Assembly (NCBI RefSeq): GCF_020532675.1 | Contig: NZ_JAJAVE010000001.1 | Span: 62,001 to 126,000, forward strand | DNA from: Methylobacillus gramineus | GTDB taxonomy: Bacteria > Pseudomonadota > Gammaproteobacteria > Burkholderiales > Methylophilaceae | DNA length: 64,000 nucleotides | Reading direction: 5' to 3' | Part shown: positions 19,645 through 28,422 of the stretch, in pieces | Layout of the letters: each line of letters starts with the position of its first letter | Numbering within the stretch: the first letter of the stretch is position 1 | Position numbers and translations under genes: made by a program | The notes under the pieces: generated by a model | The model's input: the letters and a program-made list of their open reading frames with translations, nothing else | What the model was told of the DNA's origin: nothing | Database searches by the model: none

Positions 19645-21132
19645 ATGACCGATCTACCAATACTCAGCCTGTCTATCTGGGTGCCTATCGTGGCAGGCTT
19701 GCTGGTGCTTTGTACCGGTAGCGACAAAAATGCATCATTGGCACGCTGGCTTGCCCTTGCTGGCAGTATTGCCGGCTTTGCCGTGACTTTGCCTTTGTAC
19801 CTGGATTTTGATTTTGCCAATGGCGGATTCCAGTTCCAGGAGCGCCTGCAATGGGTACCGGCCTTTAATATTTATTACCACCTTGGGGTAGATGGCATTG
19901 CCGTTCCACTGATCTTGCTCACCAGTTTCACCACGTTTATTGTAGTGTTGGCAGGCTGGGAGGTGATCCAGAAGCGGGTGGCACAATACATGGCTTCATT
20001 CCTTATCATGTCGGGGATCATGATCGGGGTATTTTCGGCACTGGATGCCATTCTTTATTATATTTTCTGGGAAGCCATGCTGATTCCCATGTTCCTGGTG
20101 ATTGGTATCTGGGGTGGACCTAATCGTGTTTACGCGACCATCAAGTTCTTCCTTTATACCTTGCTGGGTTCGCTGTTGATGCTGGTTGCATTTATCTACC
20201 TCTATCACCAGAGCAATAGTTTCGATATTACTGAGTACTACCGCATGCCGCTGGATCTGCATGTCCAAGTGCTGATATTTATCGCTTTCTTCATGGCGTT
20301 TGCCGTGAAAATCCCGATGTGGCCAGTACATACATGGCTGCCCGACGCTCACGTTGAAGCGCCTACCGGTGGCTCGGTAGTGTTGGCGGCGATTGCCCTC
20401 AAACTTGGTGGCTATAGCTTCCTGCGTTTTGCCATGCCGATAGCGCCCGATGCTTCGCATTACCTGTCTGGTGTCATGATCACGCTGTCCTTGATTGCGG
20501 TGGTCTATATCGCCTTGGTGGCGCTGGTGCAGCAGGACATGAAAAAGCTGATCGCTTATTCCTCAATCTCGCACATGGGGTTTGTCACCCTGGGATTCTT
20601 CCTGTTCAATCCTCTTGGATTGGAAGGGGCTATCGTGCAAATGATTTCGCATGGCTTTATCTCTTCAGCCATGTTCCTGTCGGTCGGTGTCTTGTATGAC
20701 CGCATGCATTCGCGCCAGATTGCTGACTATGGTGGCGTGGTGAACACTATGCCCACTTTTACAGCGTTTGCCGTACTGTTTGCCATGGCCAATGCCGGCT
20801 TGCCAGGGACTTCCGGGTTTGTCGGTGAGTTCCTGGTCATCCTTGGCGCCGTGCAGGTCAATTTCTGGTATGCCTTCCTGGCCTCTACTACCTTGATTTT
20901 TGGCGCGGCTTATACCTTGTGGATGATCAAGCGGGTCTACTATGGCGAAGTGACCAATACGCATGTGGCCGCGCTGACAGACATCAACCGCCGCGAGTTT
21001 CTGATCCTTGGCCTGCTGGCAATTCTGGTGCTTGGTTTTGGTATCTATCCACAGCCCATTACTGAAATGACGCATGCCACCGTCAGCCAGTTGCTTGAGC
21101 ATATGGCGTCAAGCAAGCTGCCGACCCTGTAA
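19645..21132 (+). CDS. nuoM: NADH-quinone oxidoreductase subunit M
   Basis: This is an antiporter-like pumping subunit of complex I, 495 residues with about 14 helices. Key channel residues appear in IFWEAMLIPMFLVIGIWGG near residue 140 and KIPMWPVHTWLPDAHVEAPTG near 223. It starts 6 bases after nuoL. Confidence 0.96.
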   Translation: MTDLPILSLSIWVPIVAGLLVLCTGSDKNASLARWLALAGSIAGFAVTLPLYLDFDFANGGFQFQERLQWVPAFNIYYHLGVDGIAVPLILLTSFTTFIVVLAGWEVIQKRVAQYMASFLIMSGIMIGVFSALDAILYYIFWEAMLIPMFLVIGIWGGPNRVYATIKFFLYTLLGSLLMLVAFIYLYHQSNSFDITEYYRMPLDLHVQVLIFIAFFMAFAVKIPMWPVHTWLPDAHVEAPTGGSVVLAAIALKLGGYSFLRFAMPIAPDASHYLSGVMITLSLIAVVYIALVALVQQDMKKLIAYSSISHMGFVTLGFFLFNPLGLEGAIVQMISHGFISSAMFLSVGVLYDRMHSRQIADYGGVVNTMPTFTAFAVLFAMANAGLPGTSGFVGEFLVILGAVQVNFWYAFLASTTLIFGAAYTLWMIKRVYYGEVTNTHVAALTDINRREFLILGLLAILVLGFGIYPQPITEMTHATVSQLLEHMASSKLPTL

Positions 21133-21151
21133 TTGTGACGAGAAAACAATC

Positions 21152-22600
21152 ATGAATGCCATTCAATATGACCTGATGACAGCGCTGCCTGAGATATTGG
21201 TACTCTGCATGGCCATGTTCATCCTACTGTTGGACCTGTTTTTAAAACCGTCCAACCGCTTCCTGATCTATGTGTTTGCGCAATTGACCTTGCTTGGTGC
21301 TGCCGTGCTCACGCTTGCGACCCATGTGCCCGCGGTCGGCTATGCATTTAACGGCTTGTTCGTGGATGATCCATTGGCTGATGTGTTGAAGCTGGGGGTT
21401 TATCTCAGCACATCAATCACACTGATTTACACGCGCCAGTACGTGGCGCTACGCGGCATGTTCCGTGGCGAGTTCTATGCGCTGATACTGTTTTCCACGC
21501 TGGGCATGATGATCATGGTATCGGGCCAGCATTTCCTCACGCTTTACATGGGTCTTGAGCTGCTTTCTCTCTGTCTCTATGCCCTTGTGGCACTGGATCG
21601 AGACAACCCCAATTCAACAGAAGCGGCCATGAAATACTTTGTGCTTGGTGCTTTGGCATCCGGTATGCTGCTTTACGGTATGTCCATGTTGTATGGGGTC
21701 ACCGGTAGCCTCAATATTTCCGGGGTTGCAGATGCACTGCTGAGCGGTGCACCGGATCATGGGGTACTGGTGCTTGGCCTGGTCTTTATTGTGGCTGGCT
21801 TGGCCTTCAAGCTGGGCGCCGCTCCTTTCCAGATGTGGGTGCCTGACGTCTATCACGGCGCGCCTACTGCCATTACGTTGTTCATCGGCTCTGCCACCAA
21901 GATTGCTGCCTTTGCCATGGTGATACGCTTGCTGGTACAGGCCCTGTTTGTGCTGGCGGTGGATTGGCAAGGTATGTTGGTGATTATGGCGGTAATGTCG
22001 ATGATCATCGGCAATATTGCCGCGATTGCCCAGACCAATATCAAGCGTATGCTGGCTTATTCCACCATCTCGCATGTTGGTTTTCTGTTGCTGGGTTTCC
22101 TCAGTGCCAGCTTGAATGGTTATGCTTCCGCGACCTTCTATATCCTGTCGTATGTGCTCATGACACTGGCTGGCTTTGGCATGATTTTGCTGTTGAGCCG
22201 CAAGGGCTTTGAGGCGGATCGACTCGAGGACCTCAAGGGGCTGAATCAGCGTAGCCCCTGGTATGCTTTCCTGATGCTCATCATCATGTTCTCCATGGCA
22301 GGTATCCCGCCCACGCTGGGGTTCTATGCCAAGTTCACCGTGCTACAGTCTGCCTTGCAGGCAGGCTTTGTTACCCTGGTGATATTTGCTGTTCTGATGG
22401 CATTGATCGGGGCGTTTTACTATCTGCGTGTGGTCAAATATATGTACTTTGACGAGCCTGAGGATCATAGCCCGATTGTTGCGCCAGTTGACATGAAGCT
22501 GGTCTTGAGTATTAATGCTATCGGTTTACTCATTCTTGGCATGTTGCCGCAACGTCTTATGGATGTTTGCGCTTATGCCATTATTCATAGCATTCAATAG
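21152..22600 (+). CDS. nuoN: NADH-quinone oxidoreductase subunit N
   Basis: This is the third antiporter-like subunit of complex I, 482 residues from the ATG at 21152. The open frame extends into nuoM, but MNAIQYDLMTALPEILVLCMAM matches the family start. Conserved segments are LYMGLELLSLCLYALVAL near residue 133 and FKLGAAPFQMWVPDVYHGAPT near 220. It is followed 4 bases later by the DUF2818 gene. Confidence 0.95.
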   Translation: MNAIQYDLMTALPEILVLCMAMFILLLDLFLKPSNRFLIYVFAQLTLLGAAVLTLATHVPAVGYAFNGLFVDDPLADVLKLGVYLSTSITLIYTRQYVALRGMFRGEFYALILFSTLGMMIMVSGQHFLTLYMGLELLSLCLYALVALDRDNPNSTEAAMKYFVLGALASGMLLYGMSMLYGVTGSLNISGVADALLSGAPDHGVLVLGLVFIVAGLAFKLGAAPFQMWVPDVYHGAPTAITLFIGSATKIAAFAMVIRLLVQALFVLAVDWQGMLVIMAVMSMIIGNIAAIAQTNIKRMLAYSTISHVGFLLLGFLSASLNGYASATFYILSYVLMTLAGFGMILLLSRKGFEADRLEDLKGLNQRSPWYAFLMLIIMFSMAGIPPTLGFYAKFTVLQSALQAGFVTLVIFAVLMALIGAFYYLRVVKYMYFDEPEDHSPIVAPVDMKLVLSINAIGLLILGMLPQRLMDVCAYAIIHSIQ

Positions 22601-22604
22601 ATAG

Positions 22605-22892
22605 ATGACAATCACCATACTTCTGCTGCTGGCCTTGCTGGCGGCAAACCTGCCATGGTTTTCCGGGCGCCTGTTATACCTGATTCCACTCAAGCACAAG
22701 TCAGTGGGCTGGTGTCTTTTGGAACTGGTTATTTTGTATTTTGTGGTAGGGGCGATTGCGATTGCCGTCGAGCGCTCTAGCGTAGGTCAGGTCGCCGAGC
22801 GACACTGGGAGTTTTATGCGATTACCTTCAGCCTGTTTGTGGTATTTGCGTTTCCTGGGTTCGTTTATCGTTATTTCTGGCGCAAACACTGA
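22605..22892 (+). CDS. DUF2818 family membrane protein
   Basis: This small membrane protein of 95 residues has three hydrophobic segments (about 3-20, 35-55, 70-88). I recognise it as the DUF2818 protein that follows nuoN in many Betaproteobacteria. It lies 4 bases after nuoN and 2 bases before the Nudix gene. Context suggests a complex I accessory or assembly role, but no biochemical function is known to me. Confidence 0.75.
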   Translation: MTITILLLLALLAANLPWFSGRLLYLIPLKHKSVGWCLLELVILYFVVGAIAIAVERSSVGQVAERHWEFYAITFSLFVVFAFPGFVYRYFWRKH

Positions 22893-22894
22893 AT

Positions 22895-23491
22895 ATGACA
22901 AGTCATCACCCTGATCCGCACGATCTGACCGAAACCACTATCTCATCTGAAACGATCGCACAGGGCGGTATGCTGCTGGTGAAACGTGACCAGGTACGCA
23001 TTCCTTCAGGGGCTATCAGTCAGCGTGAATACGTTATACATCCAGGTGCTGTGGTGGTGATCCCTTTACTGGAAAATGGCAATCTGTTGCTTGAACGGCA
23101 GTTTCGCTATCCCTTGCATCAAGTCTTCATCGAACTCCCTGCAGGCAAGATAGATGCAGGTGAGCCGCACTTGCGCACTGGTCAGCGCGAGTTGCTGGAA
23201 GAGACGGGATACAGCGCCAGAGAGTGGATATATCTCGGTTTGCAGCATCCTTGTATTGGTTATTCCGATGAAGTTATTCATATCTATCTTGCCCGTGACC
23301 TTCAGGCCGGGGAGCACAATCGGGATGAAGACGAGGCATTGCAGCTGTTTGAAGCGAGCCTTGAAGAATGTCTGGACATGGTGCGTAGGGGGGAGTTGAC
23401 CGATGGCAAAACCATCGTGGCGCTATTTCGTGCCGAGAAATTCCTGCAGGGTAGCTGGCCTGCAGAGACAGTTGAAGCGTCGGTGCCATGA
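22895..23491 (+). CDS. ADP-ribose pyrophosphatase-like Nudix hydrolase
   Basis: This 198-residue protein carries a complete Nudix box starting at GKIDAGEP (near residue 86) with the core RELLEETGY near residues 98-106. The placement and the upstream block (VIPLLENGNLLLERQFRYP, near residue 60) match the ADP-ribose pyrophosphatase (NudF/ADPRase) subgroup, which cleaves ADP-ribose to AMP and ribose 5-phosphate. Its place at the end of the nuo operon is common in Betaproteobacteria and may reflect NAD breakdown control. It overlaps the next gene by 4 bases. Confidence 0.85.
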   Translation: MTSHHPDPHDLTETTISSETIAQGGMLLVKRDQVRIPSGAISQREYVIHPGAVVVIPLLENGNLLLERQFRYPLHQVFIELPAGKIDAGEPHLRTGQRELLEETGYSAREWIYLGLQHPCIGYSDEVIHIYLARDLQAGEHNRDEDEALQLFEASLEECLDMVRRGELTDGKTIVALFRAEKFLQGSWPAETVEASVP

Positions 23492-24312
23492 GTCACGTAT
23501 TGATTGCAGGTTGCGGAGACCTAGGGCTGGATCTGTTGCGCAGGTTACGTGCGAACGCATTTGAAGTCACTGGCTTGCGTCGCTCTTTGCAGTCCTTGCC
23601 CGAGGGCGCGCAATTGCTTCAGGCTGATGTCACAGAGCCTGAAGGGCTCTCAGCCCTTGCTGCGCTAAAAGTCGACATCCTGGTCTACTGTGTAGCTGCC
23701 ACTGAGCATTCTGACGAGGGTTATCGCGCAAGCTACGTTGATGGACTCAGAAATGTCTTGCAAGCGCTGGATCCCGTCACACTCAAGCATGTGTTCTTTG
23801 TGTCTAGTACCAGCGTTTATGGTCAGGAGACGGATCAGCTGCTTGACGAGAATTCACCCACCCTTGCCTCGGAGTTTAGTGGCAAGCGTATGCTGGAAGC
23901 GGAGGCCTTACTCCAGGATTATCCTTCCACCATATTGCGTTTCTCCGGTATTTATGGCCCAGGGCGGCGTCGCATGATAGAGCTTGCACAGGATCCCAAG
24001 CGCTGGCCTGCGAGAAACGGCTGGACCAATCGCATCCATAGAGACGATGGCGCAGCATTTATTCTATTTTTGATCGAGAAATTACAGAGTCAGCAAACAG
24101 TGGAGCGAATGTATCTAGTCACAGATAAAGAACCGCTTCCCCTCTATGAGTTGCTCACTTGGTTGGCAAAACAGCAGCAAGTTGACATTCCTTCGCTGGA
24201 AATTCCGGCGGTGGCGGGTAATAAACGCCTCGATAACCAACGCATGTTGGCGAGTGGATATCGGTTTATTTACCCCGATTATCGGGCAGGATATAGCGCT
24301 TTATTACGCTAA
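23488..24312 (+). CDS. SDR-family NAD(P)-dependent epimerase/dehydratase-like protein
   Basis: This 274-residue Rossmann protein of the extended short-chain dehydrogenase superfamily has GCGDLGLDLLRRL near residue 7 as the dinucleotide-binding motif, the serine segment VSSTSVYGQ near 110 and FSGIYGPGRR near 151. A canonical YxxxK is not obvious, so it is the atypical YeeZ-like type whose substrate is unknown. It is the last gene before the terminator that closes the nuo transcription unit. Confidence 0.75.
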   Translation: MSHVLIAGCGDLGLDLLRRLRANAFEVTGLRRSLQSLPEGAQLLQADVTEPEGLSALAALKVDILVYCVAATEHSDEGYRASYVDGLRNVLQALDPVTLKHVFFVSSTSVYGQETDQLLDENSPTLASEFSGKRMLEAEALLQDYPSTILRFSGIYGPGRRRMIELAQDPKRWPARNGWTNRIHRDDGAAFILFLIEKLQSQQTVERMYLVTDKEPLPLYELLTWLAKQQQVDIPSLEIPAVAGNKRLDNQRMLASGYRFIYPDYRAGYSALLR

Positions 24313-24346
24313 ATTGTTTCAAGCCAATTTACCTGATTTTCAGACT

Positions 24347-24380
24347 AACGCCATGAACTAACACTTCATGGCGTTTTTTA
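24347..24380 (+). terminator. Rho-independent terminator closing the nuo unit
   Basis: An 11-bp perfect stem AACGCCATGAA/TTCATGGCGTT with a 7-base loop is followed by a T tract. It insulates the nuo operon from mxaF. Confidence 0.92.
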
Positions 24381-24678
24381 TTGCGCGTCGCTCTTACGTG
24401 AATTCCTTAGTCGTGTCGGGTGTTATTCCCGAGTTGTATGCGGCCTATCGCATTGCCTAAACAGCAGCTTAGCCATCTTCTCTCAATCTGATTCTACCAA
24501 GATAGCCGTGATATCTGCCTCTGAATGTGAATAAGGCATGTACGGTATGTGAATACTTTCCTTTCTAATAGGGAATCTTTCATCTGTTGCATTTGTTACA
24601 AATTGTTAAAAATTGTTTCCGCCGAGTAACAACCGATCGGCAGGGAGTTTGTAATCAAACCAGAATGAGGAGAAGTAT
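24381..24678 (+). promoter_or_regulatory. mxaF upstream region with two repeat systems
   Basis: About 300 gene-free bases precede mxaF. ATGTGAATA occurs twice (24525-24533 and 24547-24555), 22 bases apart. Nearer the gene, three 10-base units share TTGTTA or TTGTTT (24593, 24603, 24613) in exact 10-base phase. A GCCGA/TCGGC dyad follows (24621-24625 and 24637-24641), and a strong ribosome site GAGGAGA (24667-24673) lies 5 bases before the ATG. No convincing sigma-70 promoter was found, as often for activator-dependent mxa promoters. Confidence 0.6.
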
Positions 24679-26478
24679 ATGAAAGGCAGAGTAACCAACG
24701 TCGGTATCGGCGCTGCTGTCGGCAGTTTGCTAGTACTTGCGACGATGCAAGGTGCTCAGGCAAATTCAGGCGTGCAGGAATTGACCAAGAATGCAGATAA
24801 CTGGGCCTTGCAAACTGGTAATTATACCGGACAGCACAATAGTACGTTGAATCAAATCAACAGAGGCAATGTTAAGAATCTGAAGGCAGCATGGTCATTC
24901 TCAACCGGTGTGTTGAATGGTCACGAAGGTGCGCCATTGGTGATTGGCGACATGATGTACATTCATAGTGCCTTCCCTAACAACACATACGCTGTTAACT
25001 TGAATGATCCAGGTGTTATTGCTTGGCAACACAAGCCTAAGCAAATTGCATCAGTTAAAGCTGTTGCTTGTTGCGATATCGTTGACCGTGGTTTGGCATA
25101 CGGCGATGGCAAAATTATCAAGAAGCAACTGGATGGTAAATTGCTTGCTCTGGATGCTAAGAGCGGCAAGATCGTCTGGGAAATCGAAGTTTGTGATCCT
25201 AAGGTTGGCTCTACACTGACTCAAGCTCCATTCGTCATCAAGAACACTGTTCTGATTGGCTGTTCCGGTGCTGAGCTGGGTGTTCGTGGTGCGGTTAATG
25301 CCTTCAATCTGAAAACTGGTGAACTGCAATGGCGTGCTTTTGCAACTGGTCCTGATGAAGAAGTTAAGCTGGCTAAGAACTTCAATAGCGACAATCCACA
25401 CTATGGTCAATTTGGCCTGGGTCTGAAGACTTGGGAAGGTGATGCATGGAAAATCGGTGGTGGTACTAACTGGGGTTGGTATGCTTACGATCCTAAGCTG
25501 AACCTGTTCTACTACGGTTCTGGTAACCCAGCGCCATGGAATGAAACTATGCGTCCTGGTGACAACAAGTGGACCATGACCATCTGGGCACGTGATCTGG
25601 ATACAGGTGAAGCTAAATGGGGCTACCAAAAGACTCCTCACGATGAGTGGGACTTTGCTGGTGTGAACCAAATGATCCTTTCCGATCACAAAGTTGACGG
25701 CAAGGTTACTCCTTTGCTGACTCACATTGACCGTAACGGCATCATGTACACCCTTAACCGTGACAACGGTAACTTGATCCAGGCTGCTAAGGTTGATCCA
25801 GCAGTGAACGTGTTCAAGAAGGTGGATCTGAAGACTGGTACTCCAGTTCGTGATCCAGAGTTCAGTACACGTATGGACCACAAGAGCACCAATGTTTGTC
25901 CTTCTGCGATGGGCTTCCATAACCAAGGTCTAGATGCTTTGGATCTGGATGAACCAATTGTTTACGCTGGTCTGAACCACATTTGTATGGATTGGGAGCC
26001 GTTCATGCTGCCATACCGTGCAGGTCAGTTCTTCGTTGGCGCAACTCTGGCTATGTACCCTGGACCTAGCGGCCCAACCAAGAAGGAAATGGGTCAAGTA
26101 CGTGCCATGGACATCGTGACTGGTAAGTACAAGTGGACTAAGTGGGAGAAGTTTGCTGTTTGGGGCGGTACTTTAGCTACCAAGGGCGGCCTCGTTGCTT
26201 ACAACACGCTTGATGGCTATATCAAGACTCTTGATAAAGACAATGGTAAGGAACTCTGGAAGTTCAAGATGCCTTCTGGTGGTATCGGTGCTCCAATGAC
26301 TTATCAGTTCAAGGGTAAGCAATACATCGGTTCTATGTACGGTGTAGGCGGTTGGCCTGGTGTTGGTCTGGTATTTGACTTGACTGACCCAAGTGCTGGT
26401 CTGGGTGCTGTAGGTGCCTTCAAGGAACTGCAGAACCACACTCAAATGGGCGGCGGCCTGATGGTATTCAGCCTGTAA
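24679..26478 (+). CDS. mxaF: PQQ-dependent methanol dehydrogenase, large subunit (calcium type)
   Basis: This is the periplasmic catalytic subunit that oxidises methanol to formaldehyde and hands electrons to cytochrome cL. The 599-residue precursor has a signal peptide ending near AQA (residue 28) and an eight-bladed propeller. Visible active-site features are the vicinal disulfide Cys131-Cys132 (VACCDIV), the metal ligand Asn in [10 protein letters not shown], and catalytic Asp325 in HDEWDFAG. Residue 327, two after the catalytic Asp, is Ala. Lanthanide-type XoxF enzymes have Asp there, so this is MxaF, not XoxF. It lies first in mxaFJGI with a strong ribosome site, as expected for one of the most abundant proteins of a methylotroph. 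Confidence 0.98.
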   Translation: MKGRVTNVGIGAAVGSLLVLATMQGAQANSGVQELTKNADNWALQTGNYTGQHNSTLNQINRGNVKNLKAAWSFSTGVLNGHEGAPLVIGDMMYIHSAFPNNTYAVNLNDPGVIAWQHKPKQIASVKAVACCDIVDRGLAYGDGKIIKKQLDGKLLALDAKSGKIVWEIEVCDPKVGSTLTQAPFVIKNTVLIGCSGAELGVRGAVNAFNLKTGELQWRAFATGPDEEVKLAKNFNSDNPHYGQFGLGLKTWEGDAWKIGGGTNWGWYAYDPKLNLFYYGSGNPAPWNETMRPGDNKWTMTIWARDLDTGEAKWGYQKTPHDEWDFAGVNQMILSDHKVDGKVTPLLTHIDRNGIMYTLNRDNGNLIQAAKVDPAVNVFKKVDLKTGTPVRDPEFSTRMDHKSTNVCPSAMGFHNQGLDALDLDEPIVYAGLNHICMDWEPFMLPYRAGQFFVGATLAMYPGPSGPTKKEMGQVRAMDIVTGKYKWTKWEKFAVWGGTLATKGGLVAYNTLDGYIKTLDKDNGKELWKFKMPSGGIGAPMTYQFKGKQYIGSMYGVGGWPGVGLVFDLTDPSAGLGAVGAFKELQNHTQMGGGLMVFSL

Positions 26479-26502
26479 TTGATTTATAGCTGATGTCATG
26501 TT

Positions 26503-26525
26503 CCGGGGCGGCTTGGCTGCCCCGG
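26503..26525 (+). terminator. GC-rich hairpin between mxaF and mxaJ (probable attenuator or 3'-stabiliser)
   Basis: CCGGGGCGGC pairs with GCTGCCCCGG (one G-T) around a TTG loop. No T tract follows directly (a run of seven T comes about 17 bases later), so it probably ends only part of the transcription or protects the mxaF mRNA 3' end. Confidence 0.65.
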
Positions 26526-26562
26526 TATTTAAGTTGAACGGTTTTTTTGGAATTAAGCACAC

Positions 26563-27405
26563 ATGCATATTGTTAATAAGAAATCCTGTATTACTGGTCT
26601 TAAAGCTGTTTTGCTTGGTGTTGCTGGAATGATGGCTTTCCAGGCAAATGCCGCAGATGAGCTGAAAGTTTGTGCGGGTAAGGATGAGATGCCTTACTCA
26701 AACGACAAGCAGGAGGGGTTTGAAAACGACATCGCAAAGGTGCTGGGCAAGGCGCTGAATCGCAAGGTGAGTTTTACATACTGGTCCGATGCACGTTATG
26801 CCGTCAGGGATTTTCTTGACAAAAAACGATGTGATGTATTGCTGGGTTTGGATAAGGGCGATCCTCGCGTTCTTAATACCAAGTCTTATTACAAGTCTGG
26901 CTATGTGTTTGTGACACGCCAAGACCGAGAAATTGATATTGCCTCATGGGATCATCCCTACCTTAAAGAGCGTACTTTCCGCATAGGAGTTTTGCCTGAT
27001 AGTCCTGGCAAAAACATGCTGCTGGAACTTAACCGCTTTGATGACATGTTCGACTATCAAGTCGAGTTGACCGATTTTAAATCCACACGCAATCGTTACG
27101 TCAAGATTGATGAGCGCAAGCTGGTGGATGATGTTGTGAGTATGCATTTGCATGCTGCTGCTTTATGGGCGCCATCAGTGTCGCGTTATGTGCATGATTC
27201 CAAGACGCCTCTGAAAATGGTGTTGATTGAGGATAATGCGACACGCGCCAATGGCGGCAAGATACCAATGCAGTATGAAGTAGTGATGGGTGTACGTCTT
27301 GGTGATGAAGCTCTAAAAGAGGAGCTGGACAAGGCGATTGCATCGAATCAAAAAGAGATTAATGCGATTCTTGAGAAAGAAAGTATTCCTCTCTTGCCAA
27401 TCTAG
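26563..27405 (+). CDS. mxaJ: methanol dehydrogenase accessory periplasmic protein MxaJ
   Basis: The 280-residue precursor has a signal peptide (to about FQANA, residue 30) and the fold of family 3 extracellular solute-binding proteins (LKVCAGKDEMPYSNDKQEG near the mature N-terminus). MxaJ is required for active methanol dehydrogenase and is thought to assist maturation or interact with MxaF/MxaI. It is second in the conserved mxaFJGI order and separated from mxaF by a strong hairpin, which suits lower expression. Confidence 0.93.
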   Translation: MHIVNKKSCITGLKAVLLGVAGMMAFQANAADELKVCAGKDEMPYSNDKQEGFENDIAKVLGKALNRKVSFTYWSDARYAVRDFLDKKRCDVLLGLDKGDPRVLNTKSYYKSGYVFVTRQDREIDIASWDHPYLKERTFRIGVLPDSPGKNMLLELNRFDDMFDYQVELTDFKSTRNRYVKIDERKLVDDVVSMHLHAAALWAPSVSRYVHDSKTPLKMVLIEDNATRANGGKIPMQYEVVMGVRLGDEALKEELDKAIASNQKEINAILEKESIPLLPI

Positions 27406-27430
27406 TTTTTTTGTAACTCCGGGGTAGTAA

Positions 27431-27925
27431 ATGTTTAAAAAATTAGCAGTAGTAAGTGGTTTGAGTGTTTTTCTTGCTTCAGGCTTTGCTCTGATGCCAG
27501 CCCAGGCTGATCTTGATTTTAGAGGAACTCTTTCTGGTGAGCCATTGGATCTCACTGGTGAGAAAGAAACTCCAGCGTTCAAGGAATTCAAGAACACCGG
27601 CGTGAATCCGTACAACGGGAAGCAGGAAGATGTCAATAAAGGTTATGTGATTTTTTCAACCGCATGTTCGGGTTGTCATGGTCACTTGGCTGAAGGTAAG
27701 TTAGGCCCTGCATTGAGTGATGATTACTGGACTTATCCAAGTAATCTTGAAGACAAAGGCCTGTTTGAAACTATTTACGGCGGCGCAGCCGGCATGATGG
27801 GGCCGCAACAAGGTTTGCTTGAAGCTGATGAAATTCTGCATGTTATGAGTTGGGTGAGAGCTTTGCAGAATGATCCAGAAAAAGCGAAGAAAGCTGTAGA
27901 AACATCTGAACGTCGCAATGGTTAA
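27431..27925 (+). CDS. mxaG: cytochrome c-L, electron acceptor of methanol dehydrogenase
   Basis: The 164-residue precursor has a signal peptide ending near AQA (residue 27). One covalent haem motif is present, CSGCH at residues 79-83. The downstream GGAAGMMGPQQ segment is the candidate region for the methionine ligand. The family segment ALSDDYWTYPSN follows the haem. Cytochrome cL specifically takes electrons from PQQH2 of MxaFI and passes them to a class I cytochrome c. It begins 25 bases after mxaJ. Confidence 0.95.
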   Translation: MFKKLAVVSGLSVFLASGFALMPAQADLDFRGTLSGEPLDLTGEKETPAFKEFKNTGVNPYNGKQEDVNKGYVIFSTACSGCHGHLAEGKLGPALSDDYWTYPSNLEDKGLFETIYGGAAGMMGPQQGLLEADEILHVMSWVRALQNDPEKAKKAVETSERRNG

Positions 27926-27950
27926 GCAAATTTAGCCGTGCTCAGGAATT

Positions 27951-27982
27951 CTGCCGGGATGCTGACTGGTGGCACCCGGCGG
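27951..27982 (+). repeat. hairpin between mxaG and mxaI
   Basis: CTGCCGGG pairs with CCCGGCGG (one T-G pair) with an inner TGC/GCA. No T tract follows. It likely acts as an mRNA processing or stability element ahead of the highly expressed mxaI. Confidence 0.55.
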
Positions 27983-28024
27983 ATTAAGTAGTACCACCAG
28001 CAACCATAACACAAGGAGATATCA

Positions 28025-28300
28025 ATGAAACGCGTTTTGACATTAGTAGCAACCGTAGGTGCGATGGTTGCCTCTGGATTGGCTTTTTCATATGACGGCC
28101 AAACCTGTAAAGAAGCTGGTAACTGCTGGCAAGCTAAACCTGGCTATCCAGAAAAGATTGCTGGTTCCAAGTACGATCCTAAGCATGATGCTGCTGAACT
28201 GAGCAAGCAAGAAGCTGCTATCAAGGCAATTGATGAGCGTAACGCTAAGCGTATCGCTAATGCAAAAGCAACTGGCACATTCAAGTTTGATGTGAAGTAA
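28025..28300 (+). CDS. mxaI: methanol dehydrogenase small (beta) subunit
   Basis: The 91-residue precursor has a signal peptide of about 22 residues (cleaved near LAFS-YDG). The mature part is short, Lys-rich and begins YDGQTCKEAGNCW, whose two cysteines form the conserved disulfide. The rest is the long helix (AAELSKQEAAIKAIDERNAKR) that wraps along MxaF. A strong ribosome site (AAGGAG) lies 8 bases upstream. A strong terminator follows. Confidence 0.96.
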   Translation: MKRVLTLVATVGAMVASGLAFSYDGQTCKEAGNCWQAKPGYPEKIAGSKYDPKHDAAELSKQEAAIKAIDERNAKRIANAKATGTFKFDVK

Positions 28301-28313
28301 GTTTGCTTCATGG

Positions 28314-28348
28314 AAAAAGCTGATGCTCTTACGGGCATCAGCTTTTTT
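28314..28348 (+). terminator. Rho-independent terminator after mxaI
   Basis: AAAGCTGATGC pairs with GCATCAGCTTT, followed by T residues. It divides the structural mxaFJGI genes from the maturation genes, which would then depend on read-through or a promoter in 28349-28422. Confidence 0.9.
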
Positions 28349-28422
28349 ACTGTGGTTTATTTAAATCATATTTCCTCAAGTGTAATTCAAATAAATCTTC
28401 AGTCAGCAGGACATACGACATC

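Noticed and set aside
24679-26478. Possibility that the PQQ dehydrogenase is XoxF
   Set aside because: Residue 327 is Ala rather than the lanthanide-binding Asp, and mxaJ, mxaG, mxaI and the calcium-insertion genes follow.
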